A stretch of DNA of 64,000 nt from positions 9,264,411 to 9,328,410 of the forward strand of contig OX457036.1 in NCBI GenBank assembly GCA_949752735.1, read 5' to 3'. The position numbers and the translations under genes were made by a program. Source of the stretch: Lumbricus terrestris. Its lineage: Eukaryota > Annelida > Clitellata > Crassiclitellata > Lumbricidae. Below the pieces are notes generated by a model. That model saw only the letters and a program-made list of their open reading frames with translations. It searched no databases and was not told the origin of the DNA. Below, piece after piece: positions 1 through 11,205 of this stretch; position 1 is the first letter of the stretch; the number at the start of each line of letters is the position of its first letter.

Positions 1-73
1 ACCTTTTGACCTTGCAAGTCATTTACCTTTTGACCTTGACCTTGTAAATCCTTTGGTCTAGCACCAAAGTATT

Positions 74-820
74 TCATCTGTACATCCATTCTTCTTGGAT
101 CATCTTGTGAAAATTTTCTTTTCCATTTTCCACTTCTTCCCATAAATCTTCTGTTCTACCAAATCTGGGATCCATTATTATTTTACCCTCTGACCCATGA
201 CCTTTTGTAGCTTCATCCCACTTGCTGGAACCAATTGTGACGCGCGGGGGCGCCGCCTGTCCTAACGTTTCCACCCCCAAATTAATGGGCTCTACTGTTG
301 CGCGCCCCCTTAAGCGCGGTTGAGGAAATCCGGGTCCTAGGTCAAGGGTTTTGGTGTCAACGGAAGCAGGTTCGAATCCTAACCTAGGGTGTGAGCTTCT
401 CTGGTTACCTTCTTCCTCAGGATGAGCCGATATTGGACATATGTCAGCGGTGGCTGTTAAGTTCACGACAGCCCCACTAAATGGGTACTTATCTGGGTTC
501 GAATCCTCAACATTTCCCCAAGCTCCACCACCCACTTTACCATCAGCTACCGTCCTCACCATTATTTCACATTCTTTCTGGCGGGAATTTAATTGGGCTT
601 GCTGCATGGAAACTAGATTTAGCTCTTCGGCTAGACTGGTTAAAATGCTACTCTGGCGCTCCATAAACTGCTCTATTGTTGTCATTTGCTTCTGTAATAC
701 GGCCGGGTCTAAGTCATCAGTATTGTCTGTAGTCCCTACCTCAAGTGTTCCTCCCGGACACATCTCATCTTCCTCTTGTCCTGTTCCTAAGACACTGTCC
801 GTATCCCCGTCGGAGTCCAT
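74..820 (-). CDS. Uncharacterised 248-aa ORF, possibly retroelement gag-like
   Basis: A 248-residue open frame starting MDSDGDTDS, with an acidic N-terminus. Residues about 38-85 are rich in Q, E and L and could form a coiled coil (around VLQKQMTTIEQFMERQSSIL). The middle is Pro/Gly-rich and the C-terminus is mixed charge (around LWEEVENGKENFHKMIQEEW). I see no zinc knuckle, protease or reverse transcriptase motif. The frame has an ATG and a stop but no splice context. An acidic, coiled-coil ORF without introns among repeats is the kind of thing seen as ORF1/gag of a retroelement, but this is inference only. The opposite strand also carries a 129-aa shadow frame. It could instead be a single-copy lineage gene. 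Confidence 0.35.
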   Translation of the reverse strand: MDSDGDTDSVLGTGQEEDEMCPGGTLEVGTTDNTDDLDPAVLQKQMTTIEQFMERQSSILTSLAEELNLVSMQQAQLNSRQKECEIMVRTVADGKVGGGAWGNVEDSNPDKYPFSGAVVNLTATADICPISAHPEEEGNQRSSHPRLGFEPASVDTKTLDLGPGFPQPRLRGRATVEPINLGVETLGQAAPPRVTIGSSKWDEATKGHGSEGKIIMDPRFGRTEDLWEEVENGKENFHKMIQEEWMYR

Positions 821-1664
821 TATAATTTGATAGCAAAAATCACTTCACAGTTCTCTATTTAAGTTTCATTTATTGTAGAATTAGTCAAGCGACTGTCTGT
901 CGTTCATTAGCAATTATTTACACAGCCGATGAAATAGAATCAATATTAAAGATTCACTAATAAGGCCCTCCTAAAACGCCTATGTCCCTTGACTAGCTTA
1001 AGTTTTATCAGATCAGTTCACAGACTGACTATTTCACACCTATCCGATCAGTTCACAGACTGAATATACCACAACTAATATTTGCACCAAAATAGCGATA
1101 CAAGTTTTATCTAATTACACTTAGTTCAGGTTCGAGCTCTATAGATTAGGTTGCCTATACTTCCCTGTTCCCATTGATATTTTAGGACAGCCGATCCACC
1201 GTTTTCCGTCCTGTAGAAAGTTATTGAGTCGTCGGCCGATGCCAGAATTTCTCCGTAGGAAGCGTATTATTAATTTAATTGTTGCCGGGAATCTTCGTAA
1301 TTACACATCGATTCACAAGACATCGGAAGAACCTCGTCTTCTACCTGAGAAAACTTGCCAGAATCGAAAATACCATCAATTTTACCACGATTCACGATTT
1401 CCACCAGCATAGGTCTTACTCGATTCAATTCTGCAGCCTGACTGAAGGTTTGCGCGTTAATTTGCCGCAAGAGAGCGCTTCTTGGCGCCTAAAACATCGC
1501 GTGATGTCTAACCAATCAAAAATCGCACGTGGCGGAAAGTTCCATTGAAAAATGCATGGGAAGCTAAATATTGCGATGACCGCATCGATCAGTGCTAAGC
1601 ATAGCACCCATGAATTCGTAATAGAAATAGCGGCCTTACTTAAGTAAATAAGTAAGGTAGCTTG
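821..1664. other. Stretch without recognisable gene
   Basis: AT-rich DNA upstream of the minus-strand ORF. Frames of 60-90 residues on both strands overlap and look like chance. A direct repeat of GATCAGTTCACAGACTGA occurs near 1013 and 1048. No LTR or primer-binding site could be identified. Confidence 0.4.
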
Positions 1665-1875
1665 TAGCAACCTGGTTCGCTACACTAAGTTAAAGCGGTT
1701 CGATTCCCGAAGTCCCGTAGGATAAGCTTAGACGTGCTGTGTAGATTGCCATTAGCGCCGTCCGTATTGAAGGCTGTAATTAGTGGTTGAGACTGATGCT
1801 AATTAAGATAACTGTGACATAGCGTAGCCGGTTGCGATCTGGATTGTTCAATGAACGAAAAATTATTATTAAAAC
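1665..1875 (+). repeat. Interspersed repeat family with tRNA T-arm-like start, copy 1
   Basis: This segment aligns by eye with 6400-6600. Both start with a T-arm-like sequence (GGTTCGATTCCCGAAG here, AGTTCGACTCCTGAAG there), share a block near GACGTGCT, share CCGGTTGCGAT, and end at TGTTCAAT followed by an A-rich tail. The T-arm-like head and A-rich tail suggest a tRNA-derived SINE. Confidence 0.5.
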
Positions 1876-2221
1876 ATCCAAATACTTATACAGTCCGACA
1901 AAAGGAAATACGGACAGAGATAATTAACCTATCAGCCGAACAGCTTTTAGCGAATTAGGCTATCTTTGATGCTAATATCAGACGGATCTGAAGCCTGGCG
2001 CTGCATAGCATAAGTAGGATGCATCTCTCTAGAGCCTTTCAAGACGGGCCTTGAGACAAGCGACCCATATGGTCACCATACCCATTCTTCCAATAAGTAG
2101 GCCTCCATCAAAGATTTTTACGTTGGCTTACTAGAGTAGGACAGCATAGTGTTGGAATCTACGGACTGGTACCACAGAATAAATAACAGGTCAACGTACT
2201 GTTTGTTAATCATACTGTGCG

Positions 2222-2304
2222 GGGGTCCGTAGCTCAGTGGAGAGAGCGTTGGTCGATAAACTGAGTCATTATCGCGACCCGGGTTCAAGCCTCGCTCAGG
2301 GCAA
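2222..2304 (+). repeat. tRNA-like sequence (probable SINE head)
   Basis: Contains a box A-like TAGCTCAGTGGAGAGAGC with pairing D-arm halves GCTC/GAGC, and a box B-like GGGTTCAAGCC about 40 bases later with a nearly pairing T-stem. The anticodon arm pairs weakly and the acceptor stem does not pair, so this is a decayed tRNA or a tRNA-derived SINE head rather than a working tRNA gene. Confidence 0.5.
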
Positions 2305-3900
2305 AAATTTATTTGAATTTTCTGTTAGCTGCCAGTGGCGCTTTCTGTTGTGTTGTTTGACTCGGGTCTGTTGAAAAAATAAGTTAGCCCTTCCCACTCC
2401 TGGCTTGGCCGATCAGGAGCGTTCCAACACTTAGGCAATTAGTGTTAAGTTACCGAACCTGTTGTAGCCGACCTGCGTGTCGTGCGAAGCTGGCCGTATT
2501 TCGTATAACCTTGTACCTGTAATCGTTCTGCGGTGTGTCAGATTGAATTTGAATTAACGAATCTTATTTGCTGGTACTCTGGAACTCGGAGATTAAGCTA
2601 AAGGCCTTCAACATTAAGTTGAACCAGTTGCAAACATATTAGTCTAATCTTATTAATGCGCTATATTTATAATCTAAATTCAGTCTCTTTTCTTCTCGTC
2701 CATGTTGTGTTGAGTATGAGTATGAGGCTTTGGTATGAGGCGTGCCAAGTTGCCTATACGGCCAGATTTTAACAGTTAAAATGTTTTTATACGACTGTGC
2801 TATTACTTGTTTTGTTGTTGAATTGTGTTATTCAAGATATTTATTGACCGCTCCATTCGTTTGAAACTGTTGTGTGCAGCAATTGTGCCAATTATTGGCC
2901 GGTCCTGTTAGCAGTATAACCCTACAGTACGTCCCTACACGTTCCTCTGGGTTCCCATTGCCACTGATTACTAAACTGAATCACAATATACTTTCATGTT
3001 TCGTTTAATTTCGTTATAATAAAGGCGTTGTTCATTCATATCACTCGATAAACCATCCATTCAGAACTGAGGCCACAGGAAAACTCGTTCATATGACTGC
3101 GCTCCGGTCATATAAATTGTCATTATTAATCTCAACCTATCCAGCCTACTTTCCCAAATCGCTCCAAGCACCATCAAGCCATTTTCCCAGTTTCCTTCTC
3201 CGAGCTCCTGTCATGGCAACTAGGTCTTGCTTTCATAACATAATTCCCGATCGTGTTATGGCGCCATATAAATATGGCGCCATATAAATTGTCATTATGA
3301 TTATTGGTTTCTCTGATTTGATGCAAGACTCGTGGAACTGTTGTTGTGTTCTTGCTGGCAACTACTGCTTTACAGAAATTTCTTTGTTCATAATTCAGTA
3401 AGAAAGTTACATGTATTGCAAGTGTAAGTGGTTAGGTGAATTGGTCAGGTTTGATCCTTTAAAGATGCAGCAACTTGTTTGCTAGCCTCTAGTTCAAAAG
3501 AGTAGCACGTTGTTTACAGATGTAGTACTTCATTTACAGATGTGGCATCCAGTTTAAAGATGTAAAACCTTATTTAGAGATTCAGAGTATGAAGATATTT
3601 GAGGATCATGTAGGCCTCGAGCATCCCAGCAGTAGTACAAATGCTTAGTACTGACAATGCAATATTGTTCTAATTAGGCAATTGATTACAAATCGGTCTG
3701 CTGCTATTTAGTTAATCAAGCAATCAATCGACAACAATCATCATTGGTATTTTCTGTAGCATTAAAAAAAATTCTTTGTTAGGCCAACGTTCAGTTTCAG
3801 ACACTGAAGCGTACTGCTCGTATTGAAATTCTCGTTGTGGCTGTTTTTGTGAACTTCGGTTCCGTCTTACTTGCTTACCTACTTTGGTCTACATAATATA
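2305..3900. other. Intergenic DNA, no gene seen
   Basis: AT-rich with no supported ORF. Around 3258-3290 there is a short tandem duplication of ATGGCGCCATATAAAT, and the block CATATAAATTGTCATTAT recurs at about 3108 and 3282. Confidence 0.4.
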
Positions 3901-3918
3901 CAATGGCAGGGCCTTTTT

Positions 3919-4000
3919 TCACACTCTGATAGTGTCAGTCCAAAGTCTGGATAAAGGAGGAGGGCGACACTAATCATCATTTTGTTATGACACAGTGTCA
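3919..4000 (-). repeat. Short GTCACTG-type interspersed element, copy 1
   Basis: Contains the family core GGATAAAGGAGGAGGGCGAC and flanking CACTCTGATAGTG and CACAGTGTC blocks. Seven other copies occur in this window (5451, 13062, 38416, 40206, 47014, 61474, 61918). Confidence 0.7.
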
Positions 4001-4099
4001 AGCAAGCAGAGCCAAAGTTTACAAAAGTTATAAGCAGTGTAACAGAATGAAAGACACAACACGGAAAAGACAATCACTTCGACAAATAACTTTTACTTT

Positions 4100-5130
4100 A
4101 ATTGTTTGAGTCCACGTCGTATTGAACGACGTCAACTGATTCCTTTAGCAAAACAAATCGTTTTTCGGCTTTGCAACAAATGTTTTTGTCCCAATTCGAT
4201 AGATCTCATTGTGACTTGACGTCGTTGACGAGAGATCGTTCTTCTCCGGGTTGAAGTTCTCCCTTGGAAGACTTCTCTCGATGGCCCACTGCGCGATCTG
4301 GCCCCGTCCACCACTTCCCTCTGTCTTCCCACCTCGCACTTCAATCCTTCATCCCCCCTCTCACCCTCGGCTCAGCACCACACACCATAATAAAAAATAA
4401 CTTAAAAATAAATAATAGTGGGCTTACGGGTCTTGCTCCCAAAGGAGTTCAACGCCGCCAGGGGCCCTCCTGCCCTTGCGAGGAGCTTACGGGGTTTTAA
4501 ACCACGCCAGAGGCCCGGCAGGTACTACCACACATAAACACAAACACACAAAACAAAAACAACACTGAGCCACACACTCCTCCCCTCAATCAATCCCCCC
4601 TCAAGCCAATCCCTTCACACCCTTCATACCTCTCATTCTGTGATTCCTAAAGCAACACAGAAAACCCACAAACATAATTAGTACACATTTATATGACAGA
4701 TACATAATTATCTGTATCATTACAGAGAGAAATAAAGTACAAGATTTATCCTATTAAATGATCCAACTGATAGCACTCTGGCTGTGTAAGCCAATGATCA
4801 CGTTGTAGCACTTGCAGTTAAGAGTAGGTTAAAGGGGTAGAATAGAGATTTTAAAAAAGGATGAGGGGTGTTAGTTGAGTGAGGGATGTCAAATTGGACC
4901 CCACCCTTCCAAAAGAACAAGTTATATGCCAATTGCAGCGGTTATGTTCTCCACTCTTGATGCATGCCATCCAGCAAAACTTAAAGGAGCAATTCAGAAT
5001 TTCCCTTTTATAATAAATTATTATGCCTTATCTTAAATAAGCACATTCGAAAAGATAATTAATCTAAGACAATGGGGTTGAGAAGATCAGTTTCTCTTTG
5101 TGATATGTACTGATCATGTTGCAACTATAC
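4100..5130. other. Intergenic DNA, no gene seen
   Basis: 4130-4520 is GC-richer and has short frames on both strands that look like chance. The rest is AT-rich. No repeat family was recognised. Confidence 0.3.
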
Positions 5131-5132
5131 AG

Positions 5133-5290
5133 AGGATCCAGGAGCGGATCCAAGGGGGGCCATGGCCCCCCATTTAGAAATTTCTTTATTTTTGACCAGC
5201 TATTCTGGCTTGAAATTCAGCGCTCGTGAATAAGCTGGTGCCCCGCGCTTGGCTTTCAAGTGGCGCTTTAGAAATTTAGAGATTATGATT
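5133..5290 (+). repeat. hAT-like end fragment and GCTCGTGAATAAGC repeat fragment
   Basis: 5133 begins CAGGAGCGGATCCAAGGG, a hAT-style G-tract terminus with no partner end found. From 5219 there is a ~60-bp block (GCGCTCGTGAATAAGCTGG to GAGTGGCGCT-like) that recurs at 19590-19650 and, more diverged, at 51005-51060. Confidence 0.45.
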
Positions 5291-5450
5291 ACATTACACT
5301 ACACAAGTGTTATGTTATAAATAAATTATAAACAAATCAGTTGAATTGGCCAAAGTCTGTGCAATAATTCTAGAAGCATTATAAAAACAAAGTGGAAGTA
5401 GCAAATTGTTAGGTCAAGTCTACTTCTGTCACTAGCGTAGAGCGGGTCAA

Positions 5451-5512
5451 ACTCAGTCGCTGGTGGTGCCAGTCTGAACCCTAGATAAAGGAGGAGGGCG
5501 ACACTTCATCTG
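5451..5512 (-). repeat. Short GTCACTG-type element, truncated copy
   Basis: Carries AGATAAAGGAGGAGGGCGAC, the conserved core of the family at 3919 and elsewhere. The far end is missing. Confidence 0.6.
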
Positions 5513-5899
5513 TCTCTTCTGAATTTCTTTTTCTCACGGTACTCACCCTGGAAGCGCTACTGAATGGTCACTGCTGTGAGTGGCACTATAGCTGTTTCAA
5601 ATTACATTACATTATATTACATGCATGAATGGGCAACAAATAAGAACCATAATTACAGAATGCTGATTGTTTAATCTAACAACACAGCATCCTAATCTAG
5701 AGATGTTTAGTCCACGAGGCTTACCAGATGCGCAGTGGACCGTGGAGGAAAATTCCCCATTCCTTTCAACACTGGAACAGGTAGGCGCCGGTACTGAACC
5801 ACCACGGATGAAGTTCTGCCTCGGAATTGTCGACCATCCAGGTTGGATCCGATGCTCACGTATGGTTTATCTTCGTAGCTTCTTCTTTTCCCGTGGGTT

Positions 5900-6970
5900 T
5901 TTGATGTTTCCTCTGTGTTTCTCGTGACTGAGGATGTCTCTTCTATTTCCAGGATGGGTTGTTTCTTGAAAATTTCTCTTTCCTTCGAGAGGAGGTTACT
6001 TTTTTTTGACTTTGCGTTGGGTTCTGTCTTACTTTTTTCTATCAGCGTTGCATTGTTTATTTTTTCGTTCTTCTATGTTTGCTTTTTTCCATGGGCTTGG
6101 TCATTTCTGTTTTTCCCCATTTTTCTGACGCCGTTTTCGGTAGATACTCTCAAGTTTCGTCTTGCATTTCAGTCACTTCTGGGCACACTTAGTTCTTCGT
6201 CCATCCAGGTTGGACCAGACACTTGCATAGGGCTTCTTAGCGTTAGGTCTTCTCCTTGGGCAACATTGGGTTTACCCGTTTTTCAATGTCAAGGCTATTT
6301 CACTCTCCTTTGGGTTTCATCGTCTCTTTTTCATTTCGGTTTCTTTGTTCATGCAGCCCGGTGGTTGTGCATTGAATAACACACCGGCAGTGAGATCAGC
6401 GGACTTCAGTTCGACTCCTGAAGCCCCTGTACGATAGACGTGCTTTGTAGGCTGCTATTAGCGGCCTTGTATTGCAGGCCGTCTGTTCTGTTAGTAGTTA
6501 AGATTTGTGCTCTGGTGAATTGTTTCAATTGCGTAACTATATATCGTAACCGGTTGCGATTTATCGACTGGAATGTTCAATAAAGTAAATTATTGTTCAT
6601 CTTTTAATTTGGGTTTTGTCTCCTCTTTTTTAAAGTTGGTTGGATGTTACTTTCTCTTTCTTTCGAATGGATTTCTTCTCGCTTCTCCTTGCGTTGATTT
6701 GTCTTTTCACTGCTGCATTGCTTCAATGTTCGTAGCGTTGTTTTTTGTTATTCTGTGCTTTGGTAAGTTTTATCTGTGGGTTTTTCCTTGTTTCGTTTTG
6801 GCTTTTTCTCTTTGGGCTGATTTTAAAGATATTTTTTTTGCATTGCGTTGCGATTCATCTGCATTGTGCTTTTATTTTTTCTTCTTTGTTTTTGCATTTC
6901 GATGATTCGCTTCTTTTCTTCTGTGGGTGGGATCGTTTTTGTTTTTCATTTGTTTTTCTTTTTTGAGTAT
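5900..6970. other. T-rich, strand-asymmetric low-complexity DNA
   Basis: The plus strand is dominated by T with interspersed GCATTG/GCGTTG motifs, so it gives long Phe/Leu/Ser/Val frames (154 and 110 residues) with no domain logic. The repeat copy at 6400-6600 interrupts it. The same style resumes at 7840-8090. I read the frames as by-products of composition. Confidence 0.5.
6400..6600 (+). repeat. Interspersed repeat family, copy 2 (see 1665)
   Basis: Starts with a stem CTTCAG/CTGAAG around TTCGACTC, shares GACGTGCT and CCGGTTGCGATT with copy 1, and ends TGTTCAATAAAG, which is T-arm-like head to polyadenylation-like tail. Confidence 0.5.
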
Positions 6971-7029
6971 TGTTTCAATCTCGGATGGGTTTCTTGGAGC
7001 ATATAGAGCTTAACTTTAGACGACAGTTG

Positions 7030-7510
7030 CTGATGGATAGTCTTTGTTTTCCACCCAATGCTTTTCCAGCAGATGGTAGTCTTTGTTTTCTACCCGATGC
7101 TTTTTCAAGCAGATAGTAGTCTTTGCTTTCCACCTGATGCTTTTCCAGCAGATGGAAGTCCTTGCTTTCCACCTGATGCTTTTTCCTGCAGATGGTAGTC
7201 TTTGTTTTCCACAGGTCTGATGCTTTTTCAAGCAGATAGTAGTTTTTGCTTTCCACCTGATGCTTTTCCAGCAGATGGAAGTCCTTGCTTTCCACCTGAT
7301 GCTTTTTCCTGCAGATGGTAGTCTTTGTTTTCCACAGGTCTGATGCTTTTTCAAGCAGATAGTAGTTTTTGCTTTCCACCTGATGCTTTTCCAGCAGATG
7401 GAAGTCCTTGTTTCCACCTGATGTTTTTTCCTGCAGATGGTAGTCTTTGTTTTCCACAGGTCTGATGCTTTTACAAGCAGATAGTAGTTTTTGCTTTCCA
7501 CCTGAAGTTA
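7030..7510. repeat. Minisatellite with 41-bp unit and 123-bp higher-order period
   Basis: Units of about 41 bp share CACCTGATGCTTTTCC and CAGCAGATGG. They are arranged as triplets. The diagnostic CACAGGTCTGATGC occurs near 7210, 7333 and 7455, giving a period of 123 then 122 bp. Minus-strand frames through it are 160-161 residues long because the period is a multiple of three. Confidence 0.85.
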
Positions 7511-8402
7511 TTTGGGGCAGATACTCTTCATGGGTTTGATCTATGCATGGTTTTCATCGGTTTCTCGCCAGTCTTCTGATGTTCAGTGATGCGTGATGCT
7601 GGCCTTCATTCGGCCTGAACTGCTGTCATCGCTGCACTTCGCTGACTCTGCACTAGACTATGTTGTACGTAGTCATGTCAATGAACTGGGACTTTGTCGT
7701 CGTATGCGTGGATGTCGTGCAGGTCTTCACTCGAAGCTTACTACGCCCCGGGTGTATTGACCTCGGTGCCGCAGGGAATCGTTCCTCGACCGCCACGTTG
7801 TTTCACTTCCACCAATGTCGTTCCTGAATCTTCACCACTTCCATGGGTCTCCCGGGTCTCTTTGGATTGTGTTGCATATTTGTTTGGTTTTTCCTTTTAA
7901 TTGGTTTCCTTTTGTTGCGTTCTCTTTTTTCCGTTGATTTCTTCTTCTTTTTACGTACGTTGGTTTTCTTTATTTTCTTTCTGCTGATTTTACGTTTGAA
8001 TTGGCTTCTTTTTTCTTTAATTGCAATTTTTATTGTTTATTTTAACTTGCATTGGTTTTCCTTTATTTCTCCCAGTTCCTTTTGATGCGTTTCGAGTAGA
8101 TAAAAGACTTTGTGTCTGATTCCCTCAGCGGCACGGTCTCTCCTTAAAGCGACAATGGACCGTTCTCACGTTGTCGGGTAAGCATTGAAGAACGAAGTAC
8201 AGAGGGTTTGATGAGTCTATCATCTGGCGCTTTCGTTGAATGGAAGTCCAGCATCCCGGCTCTTCTTCCTCCACTTCCGGTTCAGCCATGGAGGGCTCTA
8301 AGGCGGTGGTGGTCTCACCAGGACCTTCTGACATTGTCTTCTTCCACCACTTCCAGTCCAGAATGGGTATCTGGAACTGGCTGGCAGCTCGACCTTGAAA
8401 CT

Positions 8403-8708
8403 TTAGTTCCCCGAACGGAATTCATTTGCCGCAATTCGAACCTGCGACCTGAATGCCACGGTCGTAGACTGGTCCAGTTCCTTCTGCGTTTCTATGGCAA
8501 CTGGTTCCCCTTTCCATTGTCTTGAGAAGGATTCCCTTCCGATGAACCATTCCTCGCAGGCTTTGTCTTCATGCTCCTGTTGTATGGCGCCGTAGAAGCG
8601 AGCGTTCGTCTGATGATGACGATCAGATGATGATGATGACGATAGCAGTAATGGTGATGACATCTGTTGTAGTTGAACGGCGGAAGTCAAACCATCAGCG
8701 GAATCCAT
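8403..8708 (-). CDS. Uncharacterised 101-aa ORF
   Basis: Starts MDSADGLTSAVQLQQMSSP, has a Ser run coded by GAT/CAT-type triplets, then a mixed-charge part with EEWFIGRESFSRQWKGEPVA. It has an ATG and stop but no visible splice or domain evidence. Two TCAAGGTCA-type sites lie just upstream (8718-8750). It may be a fragment of a retroelement ORF1 or chance. Confidence 0.2.
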   Translation of the reverse strand: MDSADGLTSAVQLQQMSSPLLLSSSSSSDRHHQTNARFYGAIQQEHEDKACEEWFIGRESFSRQWKGEPVAIETQKELDQSTTVAFRSQVRIAANEFRSGN

Positions 8709-8710
8709 AT

Positions 8711-9340
8711 CCGGTTGATTGACCTTGAATGCGTCACACGGATGACCTTGAACAAATAACGCACAGAATTATTCTAAGCAATCATCCATGTTATCAATTG
8801 TAGACCAGCCTTACAAAGCACATCTTGCTGTTTGAAACCTAGAGCTGTTATGTTGAATATCAAGCTGGTGGTGATGATTATCAGATTTTAATAAATTACA
8901 TTGATGATGATCATGATCATAATGATGATAATGATAAAGATGATGATGATAATAGTAATAATAATACAATAATATTTAATAATAACAACAACAAAATAAT
9001 AATTGGTTACTAATTCCAATTGACAAATACACAATAAGATTACAAACACCAGCATTATCCATTTCCTTTCAAAACAGAATCTCAGTTAAAAAGGAGCCAT
9101 GGAAAATAAGCAAGGACAATTAAGAAAGGACAATTAAGAAAAGACTATGAAGGTGAAACAGAACATAATTCCTTCTCATGCAGTAAGCATGATGGAACTG
9201 ACTTATGGTGGACTTGAAACTTCTACAGTGCCCACAAAAAGCAAAGTCATGGTGGGGGAACCAGTTTATCAAAAGAGCCAAGCAAATGGTGGACAGGCAA
9301 GTGCCAATAGCTGGAGAGTCAGGCAGACAGTAAGTCAGAT
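8711..9340. other. Intergenic, (GAT)n-like low complexity
   Basis: Contains TTGACCTTGA and ATGACCTTGA (inverse of TCAAGGTCA) near 8718 and 8743, then a GATGAT/AATAAT low-complexity block at about 8870-9000. No supported gene. Confidence 0.4.
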
Positions 9341-9346
9341 GGCTAG

Positions 9347-9492
9347 CATAGGCGCAACCACCCTATGGGACCCACGGGACGCGTCCCCCCAACTTTTGAG
9401 TGGTCCCCTAACTTTATTATTATGGTCCCCCAACTTTTAGGACGTGATTCATTATGGTCCCCCCCAACTTTTAGGACGTGATTGCACCTATG
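9347..9492. mobile_element. 146-bp hAT-type MITE
   Basis: Terminal inverted repeats CATAGGCGCAACC and (inverse of the right end) CATAGGTGCAATC are flanked by a perfect 8-bp target-site duplication ATGGCTAG (9339-9346 and 9493-9500). Inside, the block CCCAACTTTTAGGACGTGAT is directly repeated. The 8-bp duplication and the terminus fit hAT; it is non-coding. Confidence 0.85.
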
Positions 9493-9650
9493 ATGGCTAG
9501 GGTGGATGATGTTTAGAATGGCGTGGGAGGTAGGGTAAGTGAAGGTCGTGGTCTGTGATCCTTTCAGCTTCAGTTTGTTTAAAAATGGATACAGTTGACA
9601 ACATCTGCCTTGCAAGGGCATCTTATGATGGCCTTTCTGGAATAAGTTAC

Positions 9651-9771
9651 CTAGCGGTTTCCATAACAAACTGCTTCGTCTTTCTTTGCCCCTTTTCCAC
9701 AAGCGTTTGAAACCTATTCTCTTCTATTGTCAGGTCGGACACGCCTCTGAGGAATTTCTCTTCAAGTGTCA
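9651..9771 (-). CDS. Candidate internal exon (39 codons)
   Basis: On the minus strand there is an acceptor GATATAG before TGACACTTG and a donor GCTAG|GTAACT, with an open frame between (TLEEKFLRGVSDLTIEENRF, then a basic stretch ending FVMETA). It lies 126 bp downstream of the TPR-like exon at 9898-10037 on the same strand. The phases do not match: that exon leaves two bases and this one needs one. Either a further exon or a one-base difference in the A run at the upstream donor would be required. The frame reads like protein, but the family is unknown. Confidence 0.4.
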
Positions 9772-9897
9772 CTATATCAATTCCTGATTATGCTGACCAT
9801 AGATGTTACAGTAACCCAATAACTAATTAATTATTAATGAAATACAATTATATATAATAACTGGTTTGGGAAAGAGAAAATATAAAACGATGCTTAC

Positions 9898-10037
9898 TTT
9901 TTGTCCAGTCGGTTGAGGCTAATGTAGCACGTAGCCTTGTTACAATATAACGCGGCCATGTTGTTATCAGGATTGCAGATCAGAAGCTGAAAAGAACTGG
10001 CCGCATGAATTGTACGACGCAAGACATCGGAGTATTG
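9898..10037 (-). CDS. TPR-like internal exon of an unidentified gene
   Basis: Acceptor TCATTGTTGCAG| and a strong donor ACAAAAA|GTAAGC on the minus strand bracket an open frame of 46 codons. The translated segment contains QYSDVLRRTIHAAS and NMAALYCNKATCYISLNRLD. The second part has the spacing of a tetratricopeptide repeat helix pair (A-x2-L-x2-N-[RK]-A-x-C-x3-L). This supports a TPR-containing protein, though one repeat is too little to name it. Neighbouring exons are not certain. Confidence 0.55.
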
Positions 10038-10039
10038 CT

Positions 10040-10700
10040 GCAACAATGAAGAACACTCAACATGTGTAACAGAATCCACAGCAAAAAATATTGCAACTGA
10101 AGCAATGTAAAGAGGCATATGGCCAGGTATCCTGAATGTGAATTGTCAAATAATTGATAATAATACTGATAATACTAATAATAATAATATAAAAAGCCAC
10201 AGCACTTATAATAAGTCAGTGTGTATAGATAGCACTCAGTCGTGAATTCAAAAGGTTAACAGTTGTTGCTCAAAAAGAAAAGTCTTGAGCTTGAGTAATT
10301 GAAATGCCTGTAGAGATGGTAACTGAGTATAACACACATGTATGTATAGCTTTGGTGTGGATCTATGTTGGTGACATCAATGCAAAACAACCAAATTTTA
10401 GTGCCTTAGGTAGGTTGTCAAAAGATGCCACACGGATAACCACACAGACATACACCAGTTCTGTACACCTCAGTGTTTTACAGGATCCTTAAAACCCTTT
10501 TTGCATCATCGTGGTTGGACTAGGAGCACCTCTGAGTAGGCTTTTTGAAGGGGTGCTACATAAATTCTTGAAAATAACGAATGAATAAATATACACTATA
10601 CAGTGCAGCTATGGTGCAGAAATTCGATGCATCTAGCAAAGTGCATCGTTTGAATACCTCGGTGTCCATTGACGCTTGATTCCGAAGCAGAAGTTGGACT
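10040..10700. other. Intergenic or intronic DNA with SINE tail fragment
   Basis: AT-rich. At 10520-10560 there is a fragment of the interspersed 'GAGCACCTCTGAGTAG ... GGGGTGCTA' repeat seen many times in the window. Nothing else recognised. Confidence 0.4.
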
Positions 10701-10704
10701 CTGA

Positions 10705-10880
10705 ACGTCAGAGGTCCTTTAGATGTGAGGTCCTCGGGATGTCAGGACCTCTGGATGTCAGAGGTCCTCTGGATGTCAGAGGTCCTTTGGATGTCAGGTC
10801 CTCTGGATGTCAGAGGTCCTTTGGATGTCAGGTCCTCTGGATGTCAGAGGTCCTTTGGATGTCAGGTCCTCTGGAATCTG
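10705..10880. repeat. Minisatellite, unit ~17 bp
   Basis: Tandem copies of GGATGTCAGAGGTCCT and GGATGTCAGGTCCTCT variants, about ten units. Two plus frames stay open through it. Confidence 0.8.
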
Positions 10881-10984
10881 TCCATTATTCCTCTGGTTCT
10901 TCATTCTGATCTGCAATCAGAATCAATCAGCATTGTAAAACTCAAAAGAGAACCAGAAAGATAAAATCAGTTTCTGCTGCAGAC

Positions 10985-11205
10985 TGGCTGCAGAGGGAAG
11001 AGAGATACAGACAGACAGACAGAGAGATAGACAGAGACAAAGACACAGAGAGAGACACACAGAGAGACAGCTAGGCACAGTCAGACAGAGAGATATAAAA
11101 AAACCATACAGACAGAATGAGAGAGAGACTGATAGATAGACAGACAGAGAAAGACAGCGAGAGAGACAGAAAGAGACAAACACAGAGACAAACAGGGACA
11201 GAGAT
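10985..11205. repeat. CAGA/GAGA low-complexity tract
   Basis: Degenerate (CAGA)n and (GAGA)n, purine-rich on the plus strand. The minus-strand 126-aa Leu/Ser/Cys frame is a by-product. Confidence 0.8.

Noticed and set aside
2222..2304. Functional tRNA gene
   Set aside because: Acceptor stem does not pair and the anticodon arm is poor; treated as a tRNA-derived repeat.
5915..6966. Hydrophobic ORFs that resemble membrane proteins
   Set aside because: T-rich DNA codes Phe, Leu, Ser and Val by default; no splice signals or domain pattern, and a repeat copy interrupts the region.
8403..8525. tRNA-like box B (GGTTCGAATTGCGG on the minus strand) inside the 101-aa ORF
   Set aside because: No box A at the right distance and no family copies seen.
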